Positions 1-8,454 of a stretch of DNA of 64,000 nt are shown here, one piece after another. Each line of letters begins with the position of its first letter. Positions within the stretch are counted from its first letter, which is position 1. A program made the translations under genes and the position numbers. The stretch is from Bacteroidota bacterium (GTDB lineage: Bacteria; Bacteroidota; Bacteroidia; UKL13-3), in NCBI GenBank assembly GCA_027487835.1, contig JAIYCU010000044.1, positions 213,581 to 277,580 on the forward strand, written 5' to 3'. The notes beneath the pieces were generated by a model. That model was given only the letters and a program-made list of their open reading frames with translations, made no database searches and was not told the origin of the DNA.

Positions 1-1
1 T

Positions 2-502
2 TGCTTTGGATTAGGTGGCCTGCTTGCTTATTTTAAAAAGTATAATGATAAAGATAGCCCGCTTGTTCAGAAAATTCTTAGTTTGGCTGCTATTTTTTCA
101 TTCGTAATTTTATTTGTTAGCATTAGCTACTCATTACCTTTTATCATCCCTAGAAGAACACTTGCTGGAATTGTTTCAATGAGCTTAGTTTTTTTTGTGG
201 TTCAAAATCAATATAGCAATAATTTTATTTACAAAAAAGTTTTAGGCAATCCAATATTAACCTACTTAGGCAAAATTTCCTATGGAATTTATATTTATCA
301 CATTATCATTCCATACACTAATGCAGCAAAGTATTTAAACAAAATTTGGATGTTGATTACTCCAGCAACATTAAATCAAGTTACAAACGCTAATCCTGCA
401 AAATGGACCTTGTTTTTAAATGGATTAGTTTTACTAACTATCTCAATAATTTCTTACCATCTAATAGAAAAACAAATTCTTAAACTCAAAAGTAAAGTTT
501 AA
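2..502 (+). CDS. Acyltransferase 3 family membrane protein, C-terminal part (cut by window edge)
   Basis: The reading frame is open from the left edge, so the gene begins outside the window; 166 residues remain. They show four or so hydrophobic segments and the motif GKISYGIYIYH near residue 95, which is characteristic of the last helices of acyltransferase-3 (OafA/YrhL) proteins, membrane enzymes that O-acetylate surface polysaccharides. A TTG codon at 83 could be read as a start, but the upstream frame encodes more of the same hydrophobic protein, so I treat it as internal. It is followed after 9 bases by a glycosyltransferase, which fits a role in decorating the glycan made by this locus. 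The catalytic N-terminal His is not in view. Confidence 0.8.
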   Translation, partial: CFGLGGLLAYFKKYNDKDSPLVQKILSLAAIFSFVILFVSISYSLPFIIPRRTLAGIVSMSLVFFVVQNQYSNNFIYKKVLGNPILTYLGKISYGIYIYHIIIPYTNAAKYLNKIWMLITPATLNQVTNANPAKWTLFLNGLVLLTISIISYHLIEKQILKLKSKV

Positions 503-511
503 GCATGTTTC

Positions 512-1438
512 ATGAATTCATCTAACTTAATTTTTACAGTCATAATGTGCTCTCATAATCCCAAGGTGGATTATATAAATAGAGCGATAGATGCCTTGCA
601 CAAACAAACCTTGAATTTAAACTCTTGGGAGCTTTTGTTAATTGATAACAACTCTTCTTATCCGATTATTAATTGTGTCAATCTAAGTTGGCATCCAAAT
701 GCAAAAGTTATAGTAGAGGCAGAAGTTGGGCTTACCAGAGCAAGGGTGAGTGGTATAAACCTTGCAAAGGGACAGTGGTTGATTTTTGTGGATGATGACA
801 ATGTATTAAGTTATGATTTTTTAGAGGCGGCAAATAATATTATCAGTGAAAACCCTAGATTAGGTGCTTTCGGTGGAACTGCCAATGGGGAATTTGAAGT
901 ACCGCCTGATGCTTCAGTTTTACATTATCTTGAAATTATTGCTGTTAGAAAAATTAATTCAAGTGCAATTGGGAATTTTTATGAATGGCGAAACACTCCT
1001 GCTGGTGCTGGTTTGGTTATTAGAAAGCAAGTAGCAAATCACTATGTGTCACAACTCAACCAAAGTAATTCTAGGTTAAATCTTGACAGAAAGGGCGAAA
1101 GCTTAATGTCAGCTGGTGATATCGATATGGCATATACTTCTATAGATTTAGGTTATTTGAATGGGCTTTTTCCTCAATTGGTTTTGACCCACATTATTCC
1201 TAAAAATAGAGTGTCAAAGGAATATCTAATAAAACTGCAAAAGTTTAATGTCTTGTCAAATTTTTTACTTGAATATTTTAGGTTCAAAAAATGGCCTCAT
1301 ACACTTCCTCGTAGGGAATATGCTAGAAGGCAACTCATGAATTTATATCATAAAAATAGGTTTGAATATGATATGGAAAAAGCAAGACGTTACGGTTTTT
1401 ATGAAGCCATAAAAGTGCTTCAATCATTAGAAAAATAA
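512..1438 (+). CDS. Glycosyltransferase family 2
   Basis: This 308-residue protein has the GT-A fold signature of GT2 enzymes: an N-terminal strand with TVIMCSHNP, the IDNNSS nucleotide-binding segment near residue 45, and the metal-binding FVDDDN motif near residue 95. The segment AGDIDMAY near residue 208 corresponds to the acceptor-side acidic motif. Such enzymes transfer a sugar from a nucleotide-sugar donor at the cytoplasmic face of the inner membrane. It is most like the GT2 at 5837 in this window (CDDDNW and GGDTEICL at equivalent places), so the two are probably paralogues. The substrate cannot be read from sequence. It starts with ATG 9 bases after the acyltransferase stop. Confidence 0.88.
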   Translation: MNSSNLIFTVIMCSHNPKVDYINRAIDALHKQTLNLNSWELLLIDNNSSYPIINCVNLSWHPNAKVIVEAEVGLTRARVSGINLAKGQWLIFVDDDNVLSYDFLEAANNIISENPRLGAFGGTANGEFEVPPDASVLHYLEIIAVRKINSSAIGNFYEWRNTPAGAGLVIRKQVANHYVSQLNQSNSRLNLDRKGESLMSAGDIDMAYTSIDLGYLNGLFPQLVLTHIIPKNRVSKEYLIKLQKFNVLSNFLLEYFRFKKWPHTLPRREYARRQLMNLYHKNRFEYDMEKARRYGFYEAIKVLQSLEK

Positions 1439-1458
1439 TAGAATTTCCTATTAGCAAA

Positions 1459-2604
1459 ATGAAAGTATTAATTGTTAGAGAGAAATGGAATCATATGAGC
1501 AATGTAAGTGGGTTTGATCCTCTTTTCAATGCATTTGCTGCTATAGAAGGTGTTTCAATTAGTTCTATTTATATTAATGAGACAGATGTTACAGAATCAA
1601 AATCAAATAAGATTTTAAAATTTTTAAAACGAATTGTTAATTCAATTTCAATTAGATTGATAAAGTTATTGCGTTTAAGAAAATTATCCAATGAAAACCT
1701 TCAAAACAATAATTTTAGTATTAGCACCGCTACCCATTTAGTGCACGAATTAACTTTTAATCGCGTGTTAAAAGCATATGCAAAGGACTCCTACGATTTC
1801 ATTATATTTTCGGTTGCAGATAGTCAATTTGGTAAAGGCCTTTATAATTCCACTAAAGAATTTAAAAAGAAGTCAATTTTGTTTTTTCATCAGCCTCCAT
1901 CTTGGCTTAAACTCAACTGGCGTGACTTTGATGTTTTAAATAATTTTGCTGCAATCGTTACCCTGAGTGAATCAAATAAAAAGTTTTTTCAAACTCAAAC
2001 TGTAATTCCAGTTTTATTGATTAAGCATGGAGTTGATTTGTCATTCTTCAATTTAAAAAATAATCAAAATAAAAGTACGACGAAGCAAATTTTATTTGTA
2101 GGAAGTTGGCTAAGAGATTTTGAAATGCTACTTAAGGTGACTCAGTTGTTAAACCTAGAAAACTTCAACTTTGTATTGAATTGTGTTATCCCAAGAAAAG
2201 ATAGGCATAACATGGATTTAATTAGATTAGGTGCTTTTTCTAATGTTAATTTTTATGCAGATTTATCTGCAGAAGAATTACGCACAGCCTACCAAACCAA
2301 TGATTTATTTTTTCTACCCCTCATAGATTCTACCGCAAACAATGGAATGAATGAAGCTTTAGCTTGCGGACTTCCTGTGGTGGCAACTAATATAGGAGGC
2401 GTTCCAGATTATCTTTTAGAACCCATTCGATTTTTGGCTGAACCCAATAATGCTAAAGACCATGTTATGAAAATAAAATTGGCATTTGATTGGATGCAAA
2501 ATTGTTCCAATTATCAGTCTAAAACAAGACACTTGGCTGAGAAATATTTAAACTGGAATCCAATTGCTTTAGAATTAAAAGAAAAAATAGATGCCCTCGC
2601 CTAA
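1459..2604 (+). CDS. Glycosyltransferase family 4 (GT-B fold)
   Basis: The protein is 381 residues, a normal GT4 length. The C-terminal nucleotide-sugar domain is clear: LFVGSWLRD near residue 213 starts the second Rossmann domain, and NEALACGLPVVATNIGGVPD near residue 297 is the donor-binding EX7E region. The N-terminal acceptor domain is less conserved, as usual. It is probably a retaining glycosyltransferase acting on a lipid-linked oligosaccharide in the cytoplasm. The ATG follows the previous gene by 20 bases. Donor and acceptor are unknown. Confidence 0.85.
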   Translation: MKVLIVREKWNHMSNVSGFDPLFNAFAAIEGVSISSIYINETDVTESKSNKILKFLKRIVNSISIRLIKLLRLRKLSNENLQNNNFSISTATHLVHELTFNRVLKAYAKDSYDFIIFSVADSQFGKGLYNSTKEFKKKSILFFHQPPSWLKLNWRDFDVLNNFAAIVTLSESNKKFFQTQTVIPVLLIKHGVDLSFFNLKNNQNKSTTKQILFVGSWLRDFEMLLKVTQLLNLENFNFVLNCVIPRKDRHNMDLIRLGAFSNVNFYADLSAEELRTAYQTNDLFFLPLIDSTANNGMNEALACGLPVVATNIGGVPDYLLEPIRFLAEPNNAKDHVMKIKLAFDWMQNCSNYQSKTRHLAEKYLNWNPIALELKEKIDALA

Positions 2605-2633
2605 TCTATTTAAACTAAGGTGTTTTTTTCAGA

Positions 2634-3815
2634 ATGTCTAGGCCAAAAGTTATTATTTCTGTTGACAGCTTGCATGATGGTGGGGCAGAAATGTTTGCGA
2701 TAAGGCTGGCAAACCAACTTGCCAACATTTGCGATGTCTATTTTATGGAGTTTGAAGCCGGAGCTTCTCAAGAGAAAAAGTTGCTTGAGAAATTAAAGCC
2801 ATCAATTCCTTTTTTTTCTCCTGATAAACATTGGTTAATGGTCAGCATGCTTTTTTTACAAAAGCAATTTGGGTTAAGTAAAATACTTTCTGCATTATCT
2901 TTTCGGTTGAAGTTAATTTTGATTGACCGATATTTAAGGAAGCATGAAATACTTGTTATAAATAGCCATGCAATTAAACAGAATTATACATTTGGACTTT
3001 TAAAAGCTAAATTAACCTCTCTCAAATTTGTGTTAACTCTACATGGACACTATGAGCTATTAAAATCCGAAAATCTAACACTGTTTAAGGCAAGTGTTAC
3101 ACAGGTTGTTAATTTTGTTGATGAACTTATTTATTTGAGCGACGAACAACTGAACAATTTTAAACTAGCTGGATTCGACACTCAAAAGGCTACTAGAATT
3201 TTGAATGGATTTGAAATTGAAAAGCGCGTTTCAATGCCTAGTGATTTTAATAAAAATTTCAATACTCCATTGTCTTTAATGATTCATTCAAGGGCAATTC
3301 CTGAAAAGGGATGGAAAGAGGCAATAGAAGCCTTTTTCATCCTTAAAAAAAAAGGGTATAACATTATGTTAACTTTGGTAGGAACTGGTGAACAATATGG
3401 GGCTTTGAAAGAGCAGTTTTCTCATCCAGACCTGCTATTTGTAGGGTTTTCAAATGATGTGTTTGAGCATATTCGAACTGCGGATATTGGACTACTGCCT
3501 TCTTATTTTTATGGTGAAAGTCTACCTAACTCAATCGTAGAATACTTATCTTTTGGCATACCAGTGGTTGCATCAAATATAGGAGCAATTGCTCAAATGT
3601 TGAAAGTAAATGATGACCTCGCTGGAGATTTAATTGAAACATCCAAGGGCATACCTGTAAAAAGTGAAGTGCTCAGTGCTATAATTGAGAAGTATATTAT
3701 CGACAAAAATTATTTGTCTTTTAAACGCAAATTGGCTTTTGAGGCTTTCAGAAAGTTTGAAATGACACATTGTATAGAAGCTTATAAATCATTGCTATTT
3801 AACGCAAATGCTTGA
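2634..3815 (+). CDS. Glycosyltransferase family 4
   Basis: A 393-residue GT-B protein. The start SVDSLHDGGAEMFAIRLANQ is the typical first loop and helix of GT4 enzymes, and PNSIVEYLSFGIPVVASNIG near residue 298 is the donor-binding region. SRAIPEKGWKEAIEAF near residue 222 marks the second Rossmann domain. A run of nine A bases at 3345-3353 encodes part of FILKKKGYN; it is in frame here, but such runs can slip. The 3' end overlaps the next start by 8 bases, so translation of the WbsX-like gene is probably coupled. The sugar specificity is not predictable. Confidence 0.85.
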   Translation: MSRPKVIISVDSLHDGGAEMFAIRLANQLANICDVYFMEFEAGASQEKKLLEKLKPSIPFFSPDKHWLMVSMLFLQKQFGLSKILSALSFRLKLILIDRYLRKHEILVINSHAIKQNYTFGLLKAKLTSLKFVLTLHGHYELLKSENLTLFKASVTQVVNFVDELIYLSDEQLNNFKLAGFDTQKATRILNGFEIEKRVSMPSDFNKNFNTPLSLMIHSRAIPEKGWKEAIEAFFILKKKGYNIMLTLVGTGEQYGALKEQFSHPDLLFVGFSNDVFEHIRTADIGLLPSYFYGESLPNSIVEYLSFGIPVVASNIGAIAQMLKVNDDLAGDLIETSKGIPVKSEVLSAIIEKYIIDKNYLSFKRKLAFEAFRKFEMTHCIEAYKSLLFNANA

Positions 3816-4908
3816 AAAATTGAACTATAAAAATCTTAGGGCCATTGCATTTCATTTGCCGCAATTTCATCCTATTCCAGAGAATAATGAATTTTGGGGA
3901 AAAGGGTTTACCGAATGGACAAATGTAACTTTAGCATCGCCTAGGTTTTCAAACCACTACCAGCCGCACCTACCAGCCGACCTAGGTTTCTATGATTTAA
4001 GGCTTGAAGAGGCTCGTTTGGCTCAAGAAGAGTATGCTAAGAATTATGGATTATCAGGATTTTGTTACTATCATTATTGGTTTCAAGGAAAGAAAATTTT
4101 AAATGAACCCCTCGACAGGAAACTTGCCAATCAGAAAGAAGATTTGCCTTTTATGATTTGCTGGGCCAATGAAAATTGGACGCGCAATTGGGATGGGCAA
4201 AATAATCAAGTTCTCCTTGAACAAAAATATAGTGAAGCCGATGATATTCTTCATTTTGAGGAATTCCTCCGCTTTTTTAAAGACGATAGGTACATAAGGG
4301 TAATGGGTAAACCTGTATTAATGATTTATAGAACCTCTTTATTTCCTGATATCAAGAAAACAGCCATGTTGTGGCATGAGCTAGCTGAAAAAAATGGTTT
4401 GCCTGGGTTATATTTAATTGCTGTTAAAGGAATCAATCAATTAAATTCAACCCCTGAGGCAATAGGTTTTGATGCAATTGTAGATTTTCAGCCAGATTTT
4501 TCGGAAACTTACTCTCAGAGATTGCCAAATTTGTTAGAGAAAATTGCCGGTAAGCTTGGTTTGAACAAAAATAAACTCGCAGAAAATAGGGTTTATGATT
4601 ACAATGAATTAGTAGAGAAATGTTGTAATGCATTATGGCCTGAATTTAAATTTTATCCATGTGTAACCCCTTCATGGGATAATTCGGCAAGAAGAAAATC
4701 GGGTGCAATTATTTTTGAAAATGCCACCCCAGAAAAATACGGTAAATGGTTAACAGCCATTATAAATAGGTTCAAACCGTATTCAAAAGAGGAAAACTTT
4801 ATTTTCATCAATGCATGGAATGAATGGGCTGAAGGGAATCATCTAGAACCTTGTAGAAAATGGGGTAGGAAGTACTTAGAGCAAACTGCTTTAACTTTAA
4901 ATCGATGA
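3808..4908 (+). CDS. WbsX-like / glycoside-hydrolase-99-like domain protein
   Basis: The 366-residue protein is a clear member of the WbsX family (GH99-like fold): it has AFHLPQFHPIPENNEFWGKG near residue 14, FCYYHYWFQGK near residue 88, CWANENWTRNWDG near residue 115 and INAWNEWAEGNHLEP near residue 338. Members occur in O-antigen and capsule clusters and are usually annotated as glycosyltransferase or lipopolysaccharide biosynthesis proteins, although the fold belongs to endo-alpha-mannosidases; the reaction in biosynthetic loci is not settled. It overlaps both neighbours (8 bases upstream, 4 downstream), so it is translated within the glycosyltransferase operon and likely acts on the same glycan. 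Confidence 0.87.
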   Translation: MLEKLNYKNLRAIAFHLPQFHPIPENNEFWGKGFTEWTNVTLASPRFSNHYQPHLPADLGFYDLRLEEARLAQEEYAKNYGLSGFCYYHYWFQGKKILNEPLDRKLANQKEDLPFMICWANENWTRNWDGQNNQVLLEQKYSEADDILHFEEFLRFFKDDRYIRVMGKPVLMIYRTSLFPDIKKTAMLWHELAEKNGLPGLYLIAVKGINQLNSTPEAIGFDAIVDFQPDFSETYSQRLPNLLEKIAGKLGLNKNKLAENRVYDYNELVEKCCNALWPEFKFYPCVTPSWDNSARRKSGAIIFENATPEKYGKWLTAIINRFKPYSKEENFIFINAWNEWAEGNHLEPCRKWGRKYLEQTALTLNR

Positions 4909-5834
4909 ACTTAGTTAGTGTCATTATCCCAAATTACAATCACGGGCAATTTTTGAACCAAAGAATTGACTCAGTTTTGGGTCAAACTTATATAAACTTT
5001 GAAGTTATTATTTTAGATGATGCCTCTGATGATAATAGCATTGATATTATAAATTCTTATTCAGGACATCCTAAGATTAGCCACGTTATGCTTAATAGCA
5101 ATAATAGTGGCTCAGTCTTTTCACAATGGTTTAAAGGAATTGATTTAGCTAAAGGAGATTATATTTGGATTGCAGAAAGTGACGATTATTGTGAACCAGA
5201 TTTTTTGCAAAATATCATGCAAGTATTTGTTAGTGATATAGACCTAGGACTAGTATATACTGGCTCAAATGCTGTTGATTCATCTGGTAAAACATTATGG
5301 ACTTCCCCTCCCACAAAATCTGTAGTCAGAATGAATGGATTGACATTTGTTCAGGAAAAAATGATTCAGGAGAATTCCATTTATAATGCTAGCATGGCCG
5401 TATTTAATAAAAAGTACATTACTCACGAGGTTGAAGTTATAAAATCGTTTAAATTCTGCGGCGATTGGCTATTCTGGATTTTAATTGCTCAGAATGGCAA
5501 AGTTGGGTACATTGGAAGTATGCTTAATTACTTCAGAAATCATGATAAGGATGTGTCTGGCAAATCTTATCATTCTGGAATTTATTTTAAAGAATACAAG
5601 CTATTGTTAGAGGAATTGTTGGATAGGAAAATCATATCACTAAATAAAATGCACCATTCCTTATTTCTTAAGTTGCCTTTGGTTAAAGAACAAATATCAA
5701 CCATTGCGCTTAGAAATGAGATTATAAGTGAATATAAACTCGAACTTAATTTTTGGGAATGTTTGCTTTGGAAACTCGAAATAGTGATATGGAATAGAAT
5801 TAGGCATAGAATAAATAAATACTTAGATCTTTAA
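4905..5834 (+). CDS. Glycosyltransferase family 2
   Basis: A 309-residue GT2 protein starting on the ATGA overlap with the WbsX-like gene. It shows VSVIIPNYNHGQFL at the N-terminus, LDDASDDNS near residue 40 and the metal-binding ESDDYCEPDF near residue 90. The segment KFCGDWLFW near residue 180 resembles the acceptor-side acidic motif of GT2 enzymes. No C-terminal membrane helices are evident, so it is probably a soluble or peripherally bound enzyme. The donor is unknown. Confidence 0.87.
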   Translation: MNLVSVIIPNYNHGQFLNQRIDSVLGQTYINFEVIILDDASDDNSIDIINSYSGHPKISHVMLNSNNSGSVFSQWFKGIDLAKGDYIWIAESDDYCEPDFLQNIMQVFVSDIDLGLVYTGSNAVDSSGKTLWTSPPTKSVVRMNGLTFVQEKMIQENSIYNASMAVFNKKYITHEVEVIKSFKFCGDWLFWILIAQNGKVGYIGSMLNYFRNHDKDVSGKSYHSGIYFKEYKLLLEELLDRKIISLNKMHHSLFLKLPLVKEQISTIALRNEIISEYKLELNFWECLLWKLEIVIWNRIRHRINKYLDL

Positions 5835-5836
5835 GT

Positions 5837-6814
5837 TTGACCCAAGGCTTTTCAATTGTAATTTGTTGTTTTAATAGTAGGTTTCGGCTTGAACCAACCT
5901 TAATGCATTTAGCCCGTTTAAAGCGGAAAGGAATGCAAGTTGAACTCATTTTGGTGGATAACCAATCTACAGATGATACTGCTCAATTTGCCCAAAAAAT
6001 TTGGACAGAGTTAATGCATCCATTCCCAATGATCCTTGTTTCAGAACCAAAACAAGGTTTAAGTTTTGCAAGATATTCAGGCGTTGAGAGTGCAAACTTT
6101 GATTTAATTGTTTTTTGTGATGACGACAATTGGTTGGATGAGGATTATTTGGTTGAGGCCAAATCCATTATGGATAGTCAAGCAATTATAGCAGCTTTAG
6201 GCGGATATGGAGCAGCAGCACCAGAGGTTGAGTTGCCAGAATGGTTTGAATCGTATAAGGGGGGGTATGCCATTAGCGACGATAGTTTTAAAAGCGGTAT
6301 TTTGCCCGAAGGTGTCTATTTAACGGGAGCAGGAATGGTGTTTAGAAAAGCCATATTTTTACACTCATTTGAAAACTTGCCTAGTCTTCTTTCAGACAGG
6401 ATGGGCAACAAACTTAACTCAGGCGGGGATACGGAAATTTGTTTACGTTTTTTATTGATGGGCTATCAACTTTATTACAATCGAAATTTGAAGTATAACC
6501 ATTTTATACCTAAAGAAAGGCTAACTGAGAATTATAGAGATCGTTTATTTGCTGGTTTTGAAGACAACAAAGATATAATTGAGTTTTATCAAAAGTTGGT
6601 AAGATTCAATAAAATAGGGTCACTAGCAAAATGTAAAATTATTCTGACTGTTCTATTAAAGTTGCCTTTTACTTCGCTTAAAATAATAAAACGTTGGGAC
6701 TTGAAACGCGATTTAGTTTCAATTTATGTTTTAACTGGAATGGACTTTATACGGTTATCTAAAGATTGGAAGTTAATCAGGAAGCTTAATGAGTATAAAC
6801 GAATTGAAACTTAA
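5837..6814 (+). CDS. Glycosyltransferase family 2 (TTG start, G7 tract)
   Basis: The 325-residue protein carries FSIVICCFNSR, VDNQSTDDT near residue 41, CDDDNWLDEDY near residue 95 and GGDTEICLRF near residue 197, all GT2 hallmarks. The only start that keeps the N-terminal strand is a TTG two bases after the previous stop; the next in-frame ATG would delete the first strand. An uninterrupted run of seven G bases at 6259-6265 encodes the Gly-Gly of YKGGY, an unusual tract in this AT-rich sequence and a possible slippage site. This is the last gene before a 650-bp non-coding gap, so it probably ends a transcription unit. Confidence 0.86.
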   Translation: MTQGFSIVICCFNSRFRLEPTLMHLARLKRKGMQVELILVDNQSTDDTAQFAQKIWTELMHPFPMILVSEPKQGLSFARYSGVESANFDLIVFCDDDNWLDEDYLVEAKSIMDSQAIIAALGGYGAAAPEVELPEWFESYKGGYAISDDSFKSGILPEGVYLTGAGMVFRKAIFLHSFENLPSLLSDRMGNKLNSGGDTEICLRFLLMGYQLYYNRNLKYNHFIPKERLTENYRDRLFAGFEDNKDIIEFYQKLVRFNKIGSLAKCKIILTVLLKLPFTSLKIIKRWDLKRDLVSIYVLTGMDFIRLSKDWKLIRKLNEYKRIET

Positions 6815-6888
6815 TAATAAAAAATAATTAAAATATTTATTAAAGATTATAAGTTCACATTTATATTATAGAAAGGTTTGTAAAAAGA

Positions 6889-6971
6889 AATGTCTGAGAA
6901 GTCAATGATAATTCTATAAAATTATCATAAAAATTATTTAATTAGATTCTAGACATTGAGACTTTTTTTTT
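6889..6971 (+). terminator. Possible terminator of the first glycosyltransferase operon
   Basis: A nested A/T-rich stem (7 bp outer, 8 bp inner) is followed by a T9 run at 6963-6971, 75 bases beyond the last stop codon. The outer stem is weak and has a long interior, so this is only a candidate intrinsic terminator. Confidence 0.35.
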
Positions 6972-7399
6972 ATTTGGTCTTTATTCACTTAATTAATAAC
7001 TGACCAAATAAAATGGAATTGCTAATAAAGTTTATAGCCAATGGAATTAGCTTCCTTACTTGGCCTAATGGAAAAGGAAGCTACTGTTAATTTCCGATTT
7101 ATTATTAATAACCATTCAGCAACAAATTAAATCCATAAATTGGGCTAGCTCAAACATGGTAAGTTTAGTAAAATTGTAACTTTTTAATTACATCCATTTG
7201 ATTTCGTTTATAGAAAATTCAGAGAAAGATTGGAAAAAAGAGCTTAAATGAACTGAGTAAAACCTGCACTCTGGTTAATTGTCGGTGCTCAGGTTTTAGA
7301 TAAAGTAAAGAAAACCGGTAAAGTCAATGCACTCAAAATCTTTTTATCATATTTTCGAATTGTTTCGGACAATAATGATAGAAATTATTTGATTGGAGA

Positions 7400-7431
7400 T
7401 TGGCGAAAGTTTAATTATTATATTAATATTG
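7400..7431 (+). promoter_or_regulatory. Candidate Bacteroidota promoter for the GT10 gene
   Basis: TTG at 7400-7402, a 21-base spacer and TAATATTG at 7424-7431 match the Bacteroidota -33/-7 pattern (TTTG ... TAnnTTTG) with one mismatch in the -7 box. It would start transcription about 25 bases before the GTG at 7462. It is the best match in the gap, but such matches are not rare in AT-rich DNA. Confidence 0.35.
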
Positions 7432-7461
7432 TTGTTTATTAAATAAATAAAACTGGTAGAT

Positions 7462-8454
7462 GTGAAGAAATTAAAAATATGTTTTGTTGATTTTTGGGCT
7501 AATTTTAATGCTGAGAACAATTTTTTTTATAATTTATTAAAGGAAAATTTTGATGTTGAGTTGAGCGAGGACCCTGATTATTGTTTTTTTTCTGTCTATG
7601 GATATAAAAATTTAAAATTCTCAAACTGCATAAAAATTCAATTCATTGGCGAAAATCAAGTGCCGGATTTTAATTTATGTGATTATGCAATGGGATTTCA
7701 AAATTTAGCTTTTGAAGACAGGTATCTTAGGTTTCCTTTGTTTTTTATTTATGGAGGTTATGATAATTTAAGAAACAAGCGAATTTTTGACACTGATAAG
7801 TACCTGAATAGAAACTTTTGCAATTTTATTTACTCAAATCATATGTATGCTAACCCTATAAGAGAAGTTTTTTTTAAGGAACTTTCAAAATATAAGAAGG
7901 TTGATTCAGGAGGTAAATTTATGAATAACCTAGGGTATGCTGTGGCAGATAAGGTAGAATTTATTAGAAATTATAAATTTACCATTGCATTTGAAAGCTC
8001 AAAACTAAATGGTTATACAACGGAGAAAATTTTTGAACCAATGGTAGTAAATAGCATTCCTATTTACTATGGAAATCCTAATGTAAATCACGATTTCAAT
8101 GAAGAGTCTTTTATATGGTTAAAAAAAGAGAGTGACATAGATGAAGTTGTTTCTAAAGTTATAGAATTAGATAAAAATGATGACAAATACATTGAAATGT
8201 TAATGCGCCCGTGTTTAACTCCCGAACAAATGAGAATTGATTGGAAGGGGAATTTGTTATCGTTTTTGGAAGGTATTTTTGAAAAAGATTTTAATGAAGC
8301 AAAAAGGTTGCCCTTATTTGGATATAATTCATTTTTTCAAGGTGAGTTAGCAAAAATTTCAGAATTAAAGGAAAAGCAACGAAAAGTTAATATGTTAAAG
8401 TTAAAATTGGGAAGTATTTATGAATCAATTTTCAGCTCGTTTATAAAGAATTAA
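7462..8454 (+). CDS. Glycosyltransferase family 10 (alpha-1,3/1,4-fucosyltransferase-like)
   Basis: The 330-residue protein has the diagnostic GT10 segment FTIAFESSKLNGYTTEKIFE near residue 173, followed by VVNSIPIYYG, which corresponds to the GDP-fucose-binding motif of bacterial and animal alpha-1,3-fucosyltransferases. The N-terminal half is the more variable acceptor domain. Translation begins at a GTG; no nearer ATG is in frame. GDP-L-fucose for it can be supplied by fcl and gmd at 39145-41277. It opens the gene block that also contains a sulfotransferase and sialic-acid genes, and its stop overlaps the next start by one base. Confidence 0.88.
   Translation: MKKLKICFVDFWANFNAENNFFYNLLKENFDVELSEDPDYCFFSVYGYKNLKFSNCIKIQFIGENQVPDFNLCDYAMGFQNLAFEDRYLRFPLFFIYGGYDNLRNKRIFDTDKYLNRNFCNFIYSNHMYANPIREVFFKELSKYKKVDSGGKFMNNLGYAVADKVEFIRNYKFTIAFESSKLNGYTTEKIFEPMVVNSIPIYYGNPNVNHDFNEESFIWLKKESDIDEVVSKVIELDKNDDKYIEMLMRPCLTPEQMRIDWKGNLLSFLEGIFEKDFNEAKRLPLFGYNSFFQGELAKISELKEKQRKVNMLKLKLGSIYESIFSSFIKN

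Larger units (their letters stand above)
6815..7461 (+). other. Long intergenic gap with inverted repeats, no recognisable gene
   Basis: No convincing coding sequence fills these 647 bases. Seen: an A/T hairpin of TGATAATT at 6906-6913 pairing with 6920-6927, enclosed by the pair AATGTCT (6889-6895)/AGACATT (6951-6957) and followed by nine T bases at 6963-6971, which could terminate the upstream operon; and a perfect 10-base inverted repeat, 7048-7057 with 7074-7083. A frame without any ATG runs from 7257 to 7442 (61 codons); it resembles nothing I know. The gap may be the scar of a lost gene or mobile element, but no element ends are visible. Confidence 0.5.

Noticed and set aside
7257..7442. 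Start-less 61-codon open frame in the intergenic gap
   Set aside because: No ATG, no recognised similarity, and a promoter-like site lies within it; chance openness is possible in this sequence, so it is mentioned only as part of the gap.
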